Assembly: GCA_022605955.1 (NCBI GenBank)
Contig: JAKCOZ010000007.1
Location: forward strand, 35,132,991-35,196,990
Origin: Rallus limicola
Lineage: Eukaryota; Chordata; Aves; Gruiformes; Rallidae
DNA length: 64,000 nt
Direction of reading: 5' to 3'
The position numbers and the translations under genes are program-made. The notes beneath the pieces were generated by a model. That model did not search any database. It saw only the letters and a program-made list of their open reading frames with translations, and had not been told where the DNA came from. How positions within the stretch are numbered: position 1 is the stretch's first letter; the number at the start of each line of letters is the position of its first letter. Positions 29,278-41,200 of this stretch are shown in pieces.

Positions 29278-32200
29278 CCTCAGGCTGAACAACCCTAGTT
29301 CCCTCAGCCAGTCCTCTTGAGACTCTAGAGCCAGTGCTCTAGACCCTTCACCACCTTTGTTGCTTCTTTGGACGCACTCCAGTACCTCAGTGTAGTAGTT
29401 CTTGTAGTGATGGGCCTGAAACTGAACACAGTCAATAATGACATAAGGTGAATTAATGTCATTTAAGATAGTGTAGTTGTGTGAAATAAGAGCACACACA
29501 GCCAGCTGTTCTTTTCCTTTGGTATCCTGCTGAAGCATTATTGCTTTGCTTCATTACCTTGACTCTGAGCCTGTCCTTTCTCTTTATACAAGACCCTCTT
29601 ACATGCACAGACTTCTGAAGTCTTTTACCATATTATGGAAAGAGATCATTATTTGATCCAACATATAGAACAGGATTTTAGTAGCAGGTTTTGAAATAAC
29701 TGAAATTCAGGTGTAAATGCCTGCAGTTTAACACATTATTAGCATATAATTCCAGCATCCGCTCATATTTTCTACATAAAACTTGCATGATAGGTTGTCT
29801 CCAGCTAACAGTCCTTTGCTCAGGCCCCTTCACCACAGGATAGAGAGAAGGTAGAAAAAAATGAGAAGTCTCATGGATCAAGGTAAAGACAGTTTAATGG
29901 GTGACACAAAAGTTGCATGTACAAGGAAAACAAAGGTATTTATTCAGAACTTCCCATTGGCAGTGAGATGTTTACCTGCTTTCCAGAAAGCAGGGCCTCA
30001 GCATGTGTAACAGTTACTTGAGAAGAGAAATGCCATATGAGAAACTATCACCGCCTTTCTCCTCCTCCCATTGAGCTTTTGTTGCTGAGCATGACATGAC
30101 CTGGTATAGAATATCACCTTGGTCCCAATCTGTCTCCTCACAGTTTCTTGCACACCCAGCCTACTCCGTAGGGACAACAGGGAAAGACAGAAAACCCTTG
30201 ACTCTTACCAGTGCTGCTCAGCAACAGCCAAAACACCGGTGTGTTGTCGGCACTACTTTAATCCCAGACCCAAAGCACTGTACCACCTGCTCTGCTCAGA
30301 AGAAACTTAACTCCATCCCAGCCAGATCGTGTACAGACCTGATAGTAAAGGATTGTGCATATATACCTTACTACATTTCCTGATTCCAGAATAATTTCTG
30401 CAATGTCAGGGTGTAAGCACACTTTCAAAGTTTATTCCTAGGCCATATCCTCCCAACTGTGTATTTCACATTTTCTGTTCAGCTTAATCTGACTCCTGAA
30501 AAGGGATTGAATTTCTTAGCTTAAGGCATCTTTCCCTTGATTGGTGCAGTCATTGCCATGTGTTGTTCCCAGGTCCAACCGTTCTGGAGGTTTTTAATAC
30601 CTTGCTGAAGCACTTACGCATCAGTGTTGACTTTGAGCTGGGTGATAGGCGCAGTTCAGCAGGAAGCACCACTTTCAGCACAAGCTCCAAGGAGAGCGAT
30701 GAGAGGATTGTCCAGAACGCTATCATTCAAACAATTGGTGAGTCATGACAGAAAGGTACGCTCACAAAAATCTCCTTCCCTTCTCCCCCTTCCTCCATTA
30801 GGTCATATTAAACCAATTTGGACTAAAAAGGAATAACGGCAAGTGTGGTGTGTCTGATTGTACTTTCTTGCTTCTGAATCTCAGGCTTGCTTTATGGAGT
30901 TGACTGCTGAAAAGACTGTTTTAGTTGTTAACTGAGCAGATAGCCAAGTGCATTGAAAATTAAAAATGTTAGTGGACTTACCATAAATGTATTGGTTATT
31001 ATCTGGACCTTGAAACATAGACATTGTTCTGTGTCTCTGCTACAGGACTGATGTTAATCCTTTTATGAAAATCGTATTGCAAGCAATCGTATACGGTAAT
31101 ATATTTAGTGGGTGTTACTTCTAAATCTGTAGAAGCTAACATTAAACATAGCAGCAACAATGACACCTAATGGCTGGTTGTGCTACCATGACTTACCTGA
31201 AGTACTTTTAAGCATAGTACTGAGAGAGAGCTGCAGTTTCTGTAAATGATTCCATTAAAATAGCCTCTCTCTCTGATTTTTTTTATTGTAGTAATATATA
31301 TTGCAGTCTCTTCCTTTATTTAAAGAACAAGGGAGAATATAACTTAATTTTCACTAATCTATACCTTTGCTTATGCCTTGAAGCTTTCTAGAGCTGTAGT
31401 AAATATAGTAGATTATTCCTCACCATAACAGTAAAACTCTTTTAAGAGTTAAATCTAAGTTAAATCTGCACAACAGGCCTGTCCCAGGGAAGGTAGAGTG
31501 TGATTCTAATAGTCTGTGTCTCAAACTCCCTCATGTTCTTCAGCCCACTCATCCTCTCTTGGAACCCTGTCACCAATGGAGGAGTTGCTCCACCTGTTTG
31601 CACCTCCCACAGGCGTGCACACTGGAGTACCACAGCCTGGAGCTGCTGGCCTTTTCAGTCTTGAATTAAAGTCATAGTCATATAAAACCTGTATATCTTT
31701 GAGATTTCTGTTCACACACCTGTAATATTTAATGGTGACTTGATAACAGACCAAAGTAACAACCCCGTGTTCCGTGAGAAACACTTCCAATTCTTCACTA
31801 AGTTACAAGTTAACAGATGTCACACTCTTTACATTTAAATTATATATTTCAATGAGGGTAAAATTAGAATGTTTCTGTATTCAAAGAGGAAAGTGAGTGT
31901 CATGAAAAGACTCTGTAAAGCTATTCAGCAGAAATTAATATGTGAGAATAAACCAAATCATTTTTATTTTTCATGTATTTTGAACTTGTAAATGTTTTCC
32001 TTGTGTTTGAGGCTTTTCTTATAAAGAGAATGGTCCTATATCTATTTCCTTCTGTGACTTCCTTCCATTTTTGTTTAGGATTTTTTGGAAGCAACCTCCC
32101 AGATTACCAGAGATCAGAAATTATGATGTTCATTATGGGGAAGGTACCTGTTTTTGGGACAACTTCACAGTCACTGGATACCAGCCACCTTGGGTTTGTA

Positions 32201-35200
32201 CATACAAATTTTTTTTAAATTTCCAATTAAAAATTTAGATTTTAGAATCCTGATAAACTGAAAAAGTGGGAAAAAATTAAGTAAAATGCAGATTCTCACT
32301 CATTAGTATTAAATGCCATGCAGAATCAAGGCAAGCCATGGTGTCAGTATGTGAAATGAATCTCCAAACAAATTACTGATAGGAAAATATCTGATTGAAA
32401 TGCAATTTACTTTGCTCTAAAATATTTCTTCTCTCCAGATCTGTACAAATCTTTCTGTAATTATCTACTTAATGGTAGTTAATTCCAGAACTGCTTGTAT
32501 GTGTTTTCCAAATGAGGGGAACTAAACTATGACTACACTTTTTCAAATATCTACCTAATTTACAAAAAGTTTTTTCTTCATTCTGTGCAAACTGACTTTA
32601 GATTAAGAAATAAACTGCAAAAATTCCAGTAAATTTGTTTTGCTTTACTTTTCCCCTGCTATAGGTGAGCAGACTCCTCTAACCCGTAATTAAAAAGCTG
32701 CCATAGGCTGAAGTGATACTTTTTCCCTGTAACATGACTGTGTTTAAAGATTGCTTTTCCTCAGTACAGGGAAAAATCACTGAAGAGATTGCAGCTGTTC
32801 TTTCTAGGTATGCATGGATACTTTGTACCACGCATGTCTGATCACCTGCAACCTCAAGTACGAAGTTAACTGTTGCTCTCCTGGCTTCTTGGTAGCTTTT
32901 CATATAGCATTTGGTCCCTGCAGTATGGGAAGCTATTCCATGGGAGATAGAAATCTTTCTATACCAGGCAGTTACAGCTCTTTAAGAAGGTATTTAAAAC
33001 ATGTATCCCTTTAGAATTCTGTACTTGGATTGCCAGCTGCTGTGAGAGGGGGTTTACTTTTTGGGATTCTTTAAAAACATGGGACTGAGTAGTATGTTAG
33101 TATGGTGTGCATATGTTATTCTTAATAGAGCAGGTATTCTAACTGCTGGATGCTCTTCCATTACTTACCTGAAAATTTGGTCTCTGCTGCACAAGACTTG
33201 AGTCCTACTGCCAGCTGGATATAGCCAGGATTATAGCCCATGAATGTGGATGTTTCCATTGTTAGATAGGGCCCAACTTCTGTGAAGAGGTTTGTTCTTT
33301 CCTAATGCTCTTTGGTGGACAAAAGGGTTTGTCTGTCTTTTATTTTCTTGACAGGGTCTCCTTGAATGGAGCGATTTATTCCAAGTGCACTTTTATCATA
33401 TAAGAGCTCGCAAGAACAGTGCATATGTGACCGTGTATCAGTAGGAATTTAATTTCTTTAATACCAGCAGATGGAAAATGAAAACAGATGAAGAACAGAT
33501 TAAGTGGTGTTCTGTTTACCTTCCTGTGATCTGAAAATGGAGGGTTCTTTCAGTTTTTCATGCTAATTTTGCAGATAATGTTATTTCAGTCTCAAAGTTT
33601 TGAGGTCTGTCTTAAAAAGTGTGCTGGTTTCTTAAATTTCTCAAGCATTTAATTGAGTCTTAAGCATGTAGTTGCTGAATATTTCAGATACAAAGAGATA
33701 TCTGAATGATACATGAATATTTAGATCTGCTTCACATATGTCTTCACGATTACTGTTTTTTCAATTCTATGTGTTGTGGTTTTTAAACCTTCCTGTAAAT
33801 GCCCCTTTCAAATCATTTAGTTGTTGCACATTACTTGGAGATATTCACCCCCTATTTATAGTCATCCTGCATCCCTTCTGTGAGTGCTGTATCCACTTGT
33901 TGAAAGTAAAGTTGTTAGAATGATGTCTGGAGTAGAATTATGCTGTTTCTAGCTCTGGGCCCCCTACATAAGAAGGACATGGAGCTCTTGGAGCAAGCCC
34001 AAAGGAGGGCCACAAAAATGATTAGAGGGCTGGAGCACCTCTCCTGTGAAGACAAGCTGAGAGAGTTGGGCTGGTTCAGCCTGGAGAAGAGAAGGCTTCG
34101 AGGAGATGTTAGAGCAGCCTACTGGTACTTGAAGGTGCCTACAGGAAGGATGGAGAGGGACTGTTTACAAGGGTATGGAGTGATAGGACAAAAGGTAATG
34201 GGTTTAAACTAAGAGAGTGTAGATTTAGATTAGAGACTAGGAGGAAATTCTTGGCTGTGAGGATGGTGAGGTACTGGAACAGGTTTCCCAGAGGAGCTTT
34301 GGCTGCCCCCTCCCTGGCAGTGTTTAAGGCTTTGGGCAACCTGGTCTAGTGTAGTGTGTCCCTGCCTATGGCAGGGGCATTGGAACTGTATTATCTCTGA
34401 GGTCCTTTCCAACCCAAACCATTCTATGCTTCTATAATATTGCGAAGATATGCAAAGAAGCTAATTTTGACCTTTTTTTTCCCCAATTGTAGAGATTTGG
34501 GAACTAGGAGGATTCAAATCATGTTGTTGAGATCTTTACTTATGGTAAGTCCTCTTTATTCAGTATATATTATAAGCACAAAGTGTTTTTCCTTTGAGTA
34601 TACCTTTATATATGTACATACTGTATTACAGCTCTACATTATGAAATGATGCCTACTTCATATTATCTAGGTCTGTAATTTTATTGCAGAAAATTGTGGC
34701 AGCGTTTTCCCAACTTACATTGCACGCAGCTCAAGAAATATTTCTCCATCTCTTAGAAAACTTTAGTGAATATCAGTTATAATTGGATCCATAGATCCAA
34801 AAGAACATCATAGAGTAGGTTGAGTTGACTAGTTTTTCCAGCAATGCTAGCAACATGAAACTAAAATGATTTTTCTCCCTGACACCAGAAAATCTGTCAT
34901 TAATAGAATGGCTAGTATTTTTAAAACTAGGAATGGATGCTTATTTTCAAGCCCTTAGAGCTTCTAGCACCACTGTGCTTTCCTTCCTAGTTTTCCCAAG
35001 CTCTTTGTAAGGTGTAAATAACTGTTTTATCTTTAATGCATTTTTCAGCTATAAACCTTCAAAAAATGTATTTCTAGAAATATATCGTGATGGTAAAAAT
35101 CAGAAGTGGATAGAAAAGGAGGCTCTTGCCTGTAGAACCCTGGCCTATTTTCTTGCAGAAGCTGAAAACTGTTTAGTGGCTGCAGTAGGGAAAGTTGCAT

Positions 35201-38200
35201 AAAGAATGATTTCATGACTAAATCTGTCAGATGCTTTCATGGAAAATGAGTTTATATCTGTGCTTTGACATGAAATTTGTGTGTGCTGTTAGGAAATCAG
35301 TTAAACTGTTCTTTGCTTGTCAGAACATGAAATCCTAGATTCTGGTTTGCAGAGGAGCTGAGCATTCACAGTTGCAATTTAAGGATAGAAAACACATTAG
35401 AAAGGACCTTAGGGGGTCATTTTGTACATTGTCATACTTAAATATAGACTCAGCTATGCCTGAACTGTTACTGACAATGTTCATCTGACCAGTGGAAAAA
35501 ATCTGTATTGAAATCCGTAAGAAATATTCTGATGATTTTGGGTGCTGCACAACCTGTATGCTTTAAGGGATTCACGTCGTGTGGAAGGAATTGAGCATTT
35601 TTGAAACTGAATATAGCTTTGGATCCTCTTTTAGAATATGGAAGTAAAATTCTATCATTGGACAAAGATGTGACAGCATTTTGATCCTTAATGAATATTG
35701 ATAAATATTGTGGAAAAAATGTAGGAAGGAATTTCTGTTCAGAGCAAAGGTTTTATTATGGTATATAATGTGCAGTCTGCACACAGAAAGAACTAGAGAC
35801 TGGTGAAGCTTGCCTGTTATCCTGTGTACTGAACTGAACATTGTATATTGTGCGTCCTTTACAAAAGAATAATACTTCCTAAAATTATCTATTGTCATGC
35901 ATTCACACAGGCAGGCAGCTTAATTGTCCATAGGCAGGCAGCTTAATTGTCCACAGGCAGTTAAAATCGGCACCACAATAAAAGTGTGCCTTGCTACTTG
36001 TAATATTAGCAATTTTCTGTTTTCAAAATACTTGATTAGATTCCTCCCTGTGCCCTCACACTGATCTGCCGACCAGTGTCCTTTCAACCTGTTCAGTTAT
36101 GCCATAGGAATAGTGCTTGCTCACGTGTGGGGTTTAACCCCATCAGGCAGCAAAGTGCCACCCAGTCACTTGCTCAGCCTTCTCCAATGGGATCAGGGAA
36201 AGAATCAGAAGGGCACAAATGAGAAAAGTGGGTCAGTATGAAGACAATTGAGTAAGTAAAAAGAGAAAACAGAAAAACAAAATAAAACCTCCAAATGATT
36301 AAAAAGAACCCTACAAAACCCAATGCAATTGGGTTTTTTGTAGAGTTTTCTCACCACCAGCAGACTTAACCCCAGCCAGTTCTGGAGCAATGGCAGCCCA
36401 GGCAAACTTCCCCGCCAGCTTTATCTGCCAAACATGACATCATGTGGCATGGAATATCCCTTTGGTCAGCTGTCCTGGCTGTGTCCCCTCCCAACTCCTT
36501 GTGCACCCCCAGCCTTCTTGCTGGTGGGGTGGAGAGCAGAAAAGGCCTTGGTTCTGTGTAAGCACTTCTCAGCAGGGACAAAAACATCGCTGTGTTTTTC
36601 AGCCCTGTTTCCAGCACAAATCAGAATACAGCCCCATACTGGCTACTGTGGGGGAAAAAAACCTATCTCAGCCAAAACTAGTAGAACACATTTCACATGT
36701 AAAAGCTCTAATAGTATGGAATATGCATAATGAAAATATAATTATTGTGCAAAGTCATGGCTAAAGATATGATTGTTTATCATAAAGAAGTTTCAGATAA
36801 TTTCATTTCACCCCACTTATGCTTCCCAGTTTCTGAATACTGTTTTAGTTTTAAGGTTGTAATTTCTGGTAACTTCCATTTTAAAAGACATTAAATTTTA
36901 AGTATTTCTCACTGCTATAAATGTCCAGCTAGTTAATATTTAAATTGTCAGATAGATGTTAAGTAAAAATAGTGGAATAAAGCATGGCTTTGGTAGTATT
37001 AATTTAAAAAGAGAAAAAATCCCAGCACGGTACCAGATTTCTAAGAAAGTGATGGTTGCTCCAAGGGTTGTTTTTTAATAAAATAATATCCATTACCGTT
37101 TGAGCTTGTACAGACAGGCCTTGATTTCTCTTTTTTTTTTTTTCCACATGAGCATGCTCAGTACCTTGTGTAAGCAGCTAAGAGCCTGGAATGGGAAAAA
37201 AATCTCCACTGGAATAACTACCATCTTCGTTTTATGCCCTGTAACTTTTCATAGACCATTTCTCAAGAAAATTTAATAAATGATACTGTGATTATTTTTT
37301 TGGGGGGGGAGAGGTGGGGGGTGTTGATAGAGAAAGGATCCAGAGACATACCATTTTTAAACAGATAAGGGAATAATTAGAATGTGTAAATTAGAGTCCT
37401 TCCAAGTTCATAATGCACTTAGGAATTTTTAAAACTAATACAATATTTCCATTTGAATCAGCCTTTCAGATGCCAAAGCAAGCCCACTGAAAAGTGAGGG
37501 ACAGCTGCAAGTAATTCTTACAATGCAACAATGGCACAAATTAATTTTACTTCCAACACTTAACAGGTGACTTCAGGATACAAAGCAACAACGATAACTA
37601 ACGCACTTCCCCCCCCTTTTCTGGATCCTTTATTGTCTCCTTCACTCATGGAAGACTCTGAGCTAAGGCAGCTGGTCTTGGAAATACTCCATAATCTCAT
37701 TGATCGGCATGACAACAGAGCAAAGCTCAGAGGGATACGGTAATTATTTTTGTTTGCTTTGGCCTACTTTAAATTCTAGTTTAATATTTGAATGCTGAGT
37801 ACTTGTCAATTTAAAAATATTTTTCCTAATATGAAATGTTAATGCACCACTTTGCTCAGTGTCATTTATTGATGGCAAGAGTTTTGCAAGTAACCCTCTG
37901 TGTATGATACCTTAAACGAGCATTCCAAATATCTGCTAGCTTCACTGTGGAACACAGTATTTTACGTAGAGAACAATTGTAGCTGTCATAATTCTGTTTA
38001 TGGTTCTCTCTCGTCAACTGAAATTTGAATTTCCTTGTTAAACATGGGTATAATTAAAATGGAAATCGCTTCAAGCTTTGTTTGACTATTTCATATCATC
38101 TTCCCCTTCAACTTCATTTTGCTAAAATGACATTTTTGTTTCCTTTGTAGAATAATACCAGATGTTTCTGATCTAAAGATAAAACGAGACAAGATTTCAA

Positions 38201-41200
38201 GGCAAGATGTGAGCTTCATGAAAAAGGTAATAGATGAAAGTTACATTTTCTGTGTAAAAAGATAAAATAGCTGAACCAGTTGCTTTGCTTTTCTACAACC
38301 ATGCCTTTGCAACAAGTTGTGAAGGCAAATATTAAGTGATTTTTAATTCAAATGACAGTGACTTCAGGGTTGAGGTACTCTTGATACTTGAGAGGTGGTT
38401 CCTTGGAATAAAATTTTACTTCTGTTTTCAGTGAAAATCCTCACATGCATGAAATTAGAACAGTTTATATCTAAGCCATGATTCTGAAAAATGCACCTCC
38501 TTACAAGATTGTTTTTATATGAATTCTGAAGTGTAGTTCTAATGAAATACAGATTAATTTTTTTAGGTGATACTTATGTGGGGTGAAATTGCTTCTTTAC
38601 AATAAACATTTTAATCGTGGGGAAAGCACGTATAGTTGGTCATGTGCTTTGTCATTCCAGACTATATTTTATCTGTGTAGGTATGTTTGTAAACAAAAAA
38701 CCTGCTGAAGTCAGCTCAAGCAGGCTTTAGAACATTTATCACTGTTAGCTGCCTGAGAAAATATATTCACTTCTCACAGCTATCTCATCCTGGGTTTTGT
38801 TTCCTATTAGCTGTGCAATAAAAGTGTATGTCTTCAGAGTGCTGACTTAATTTGATAATCTAATTATAAAAATCAGAAGAACTGCAGTTTAGCTTGTCCA
38901 GAGGCAAAAATGCTGCATATATTATAATATGCAAAATAGTTATGTGGATTTCAAGTAGCATTTCAAGATAAATGTTCTTACTAAGTTAGTATAGTTAATA
39001 TTCCATGTGATATATTTACACCTGTTTTGATTAATACTGGAATAATGCAAATATAAAGAATTATTAGTAATATGTACTAATGTGACAAAATTAAGTTATG
39101 TAAGAGGGAATTAAATTTTAATTCATGAAGTCAGTGTCTTTGATTTAAAACAGATTGGTTAAGTTGTATTTACTGAGATTGCTAGATGAAAACATTAATT
39201 GTCAAAACTAGTCTAGAGGAGGACCACACTGATGATCAGAGGGATGGAGCACCTCTCCTGTGAGACAGACTGAGAGAGTTGGGCTTGTTCAGCCTGGAGA
39301 AGAGAAGGCTCTGGGGGGAACCTTATAGCAACCTTTCCAGTACCTGAAAGGTGCCTCTAAGAAAGCTGGGGAAGAACTGTTCACAAGGGCATGTAGCATT
39401 AAAGTCAAAAAGGGGAGATTTGGATGTTAGGAAATAATTATTTGCTATGAGGGTCGTGGATCACTGGAACAGGTTACACAGAGAGGTTAGTGGAGACCCC
39501 ATCCCTGGAGATTCTCAAGGTCAGGATTGATGTGGCTCAGAGCTACCTGATTTAGTTAAGATGTCCATGATTACCTCAGGGTAATTGGAATAGATGACCT
39601 TTAAAGTTCCCTTCTGATCTAATGCATTCTATGATTCTACTACTTCCAGAGGTAAAGCAGTCCTTAGGTCTTGAAAATTACTTCTGTGGACTGATAGAGA
39701 CCCGTATCCTTGACAGAATAAGAGTTGTGTATTACAAAACCTGCTTCTGAACCTGCTTTTCTATGGGGGGGAGAGGGAGGGGTGTGGTGGTGAAATAATA
39801 ATTTCTTTACTAATATTTTGTTAAACACAGAGTTCTGAGGAAAGTCACTTTTGAATTTGAGGGTCTTTCATTAGATAACTTACATTCTTCACCTGAGCTG
39901 GAGCCTCCCTGGTGATAAAGGAGCTTTATTCACCTGGAACATCCTCTAGAAGAATTTTTCCTGAGTTTGCTGTTTAAGGATACTTGCTTAATGAAAAACT
40001 TTGATGCCTTCACAAGGATAAACTTTAGCCCCTCTATTTCTTGAACATTCTTGAGAATGTTTGAAGGTCTACTTTTAATTTTCTCAGTTCCATAAATGGA
40101 CATTTTTCTCTAAATATTTCAATAGGAAATGCATGCCAGTGTCTGATAGACCGTGCAGTATTCGTGTGTAATTCTCTATCGTCTTCCTTATCTGTATGTT
40201 TCTACATCAAATAGCACAGTGCCGTATTCATAAAGAAGTTGCTGTTGCAGCAGTAAACTGGTGATAGTCTTGATTAACCATGTCCTTGTTTCTGTGTATG
40301 CATGTGTATAAATGTATCTAATGCTTTTTAATTTTTTTTAATTGTCTATCTAAAATCACAGAAAATTGAAGCTGGCCCTGCTTTGAGGAGGGAGCTGGAC
40401 TGGAGGATATTACAATGTCCTTTCTAACCAACAATACTCTTGAGATTTTCATAGTGATTTTCTGTTTATTTGTCTCTCATAGCATGGTCAGCAGTTGTAC
40501 AGACACATCTACTTAGGCTGTAAAGAAGAAGACAATGTCCAGAAAAACTTTGAATTGCTGTTTACATCTCTAGCTCTTACCACAATTGAACTAGCCAATG
40601 AAGAAGTGGTTATTGACCTTATTCGATTATCTATTGCTTTGCAGGTATGAGTCTGAATCAGTGTTGGGTTCAGTGGTTGACAAGTTATATTTGCAATAGG
40701 AGATGGAATTGTTTGCTTATTTATCTTCAAATTGGAAAAATCACATCATTCAGTCCTAACTTGATTGGTCTGTTAAAGAAGTGCACTTTATACATAACAC
40801 TTACCAGAGGGAATCTTCAACTAACCAGACTTGTTGCAAACTTCTGCAGCATGTTTTCTTCAGGAAATATAGCAGAGGTAGAAATTTTTCAAAGCATTCC
40901 TTGGAGTCACTGATTAGCAGATCAAGGTATTCTTACAGCCTGTGATCTTGTATCAGTGTTCTGCACAAAATAGATGGACTGTCCTCATTTTGGAAGAAAG
41001 CTGATGGTTAATTGATTGGTTGGAAATATTTGTTAAAGCAGGCTATCTAGTCTTACCTTAGAGCAAAAGTCTTACCAGTGTGTTGACCAGCTTAATTCTG
41101 TAACATCTCCTTTACAAGTTCAAACGTTATTTTATACTTGCATACAGTCCTCATTGGAAGCTTTAGTTTAGTGTATCTGTGTTGAAATTCAAGCATTCAA

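Larger units (their letters stand above)
28485..30572 (+). other. EFR3A intron 9
   Basis: 2.1 kb. Contains a minus-strand CR1 with an internal T36 run and a family B LTR. Confidence 0.8.
34545..37566 (+). other. EFR3A intron 12
   Basis: 3.0 kb. Contains a 23-bp tandem duplication (35909-35960) and a family B LTR. The 108-codon minus frame at 35572-35898 has no recognisable domain. Confidence 0.78.

Noticed and set aside
30096..30383. 95-codon plus-strand open frame
   Set aside because: Largely inside the family B LTR in intron 9, with no recognisable product.
35572..35898. 108-codon minus-strand open frame in intron 12
   Set aside because: No recognisable domain, splice context or conservation clue. 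Length is within chance for AT-rich introns.
37302..37321. G-rich tract as a G-quadruplex
   Set aside because: Only three separable G-triplets can be made with allowed loops.
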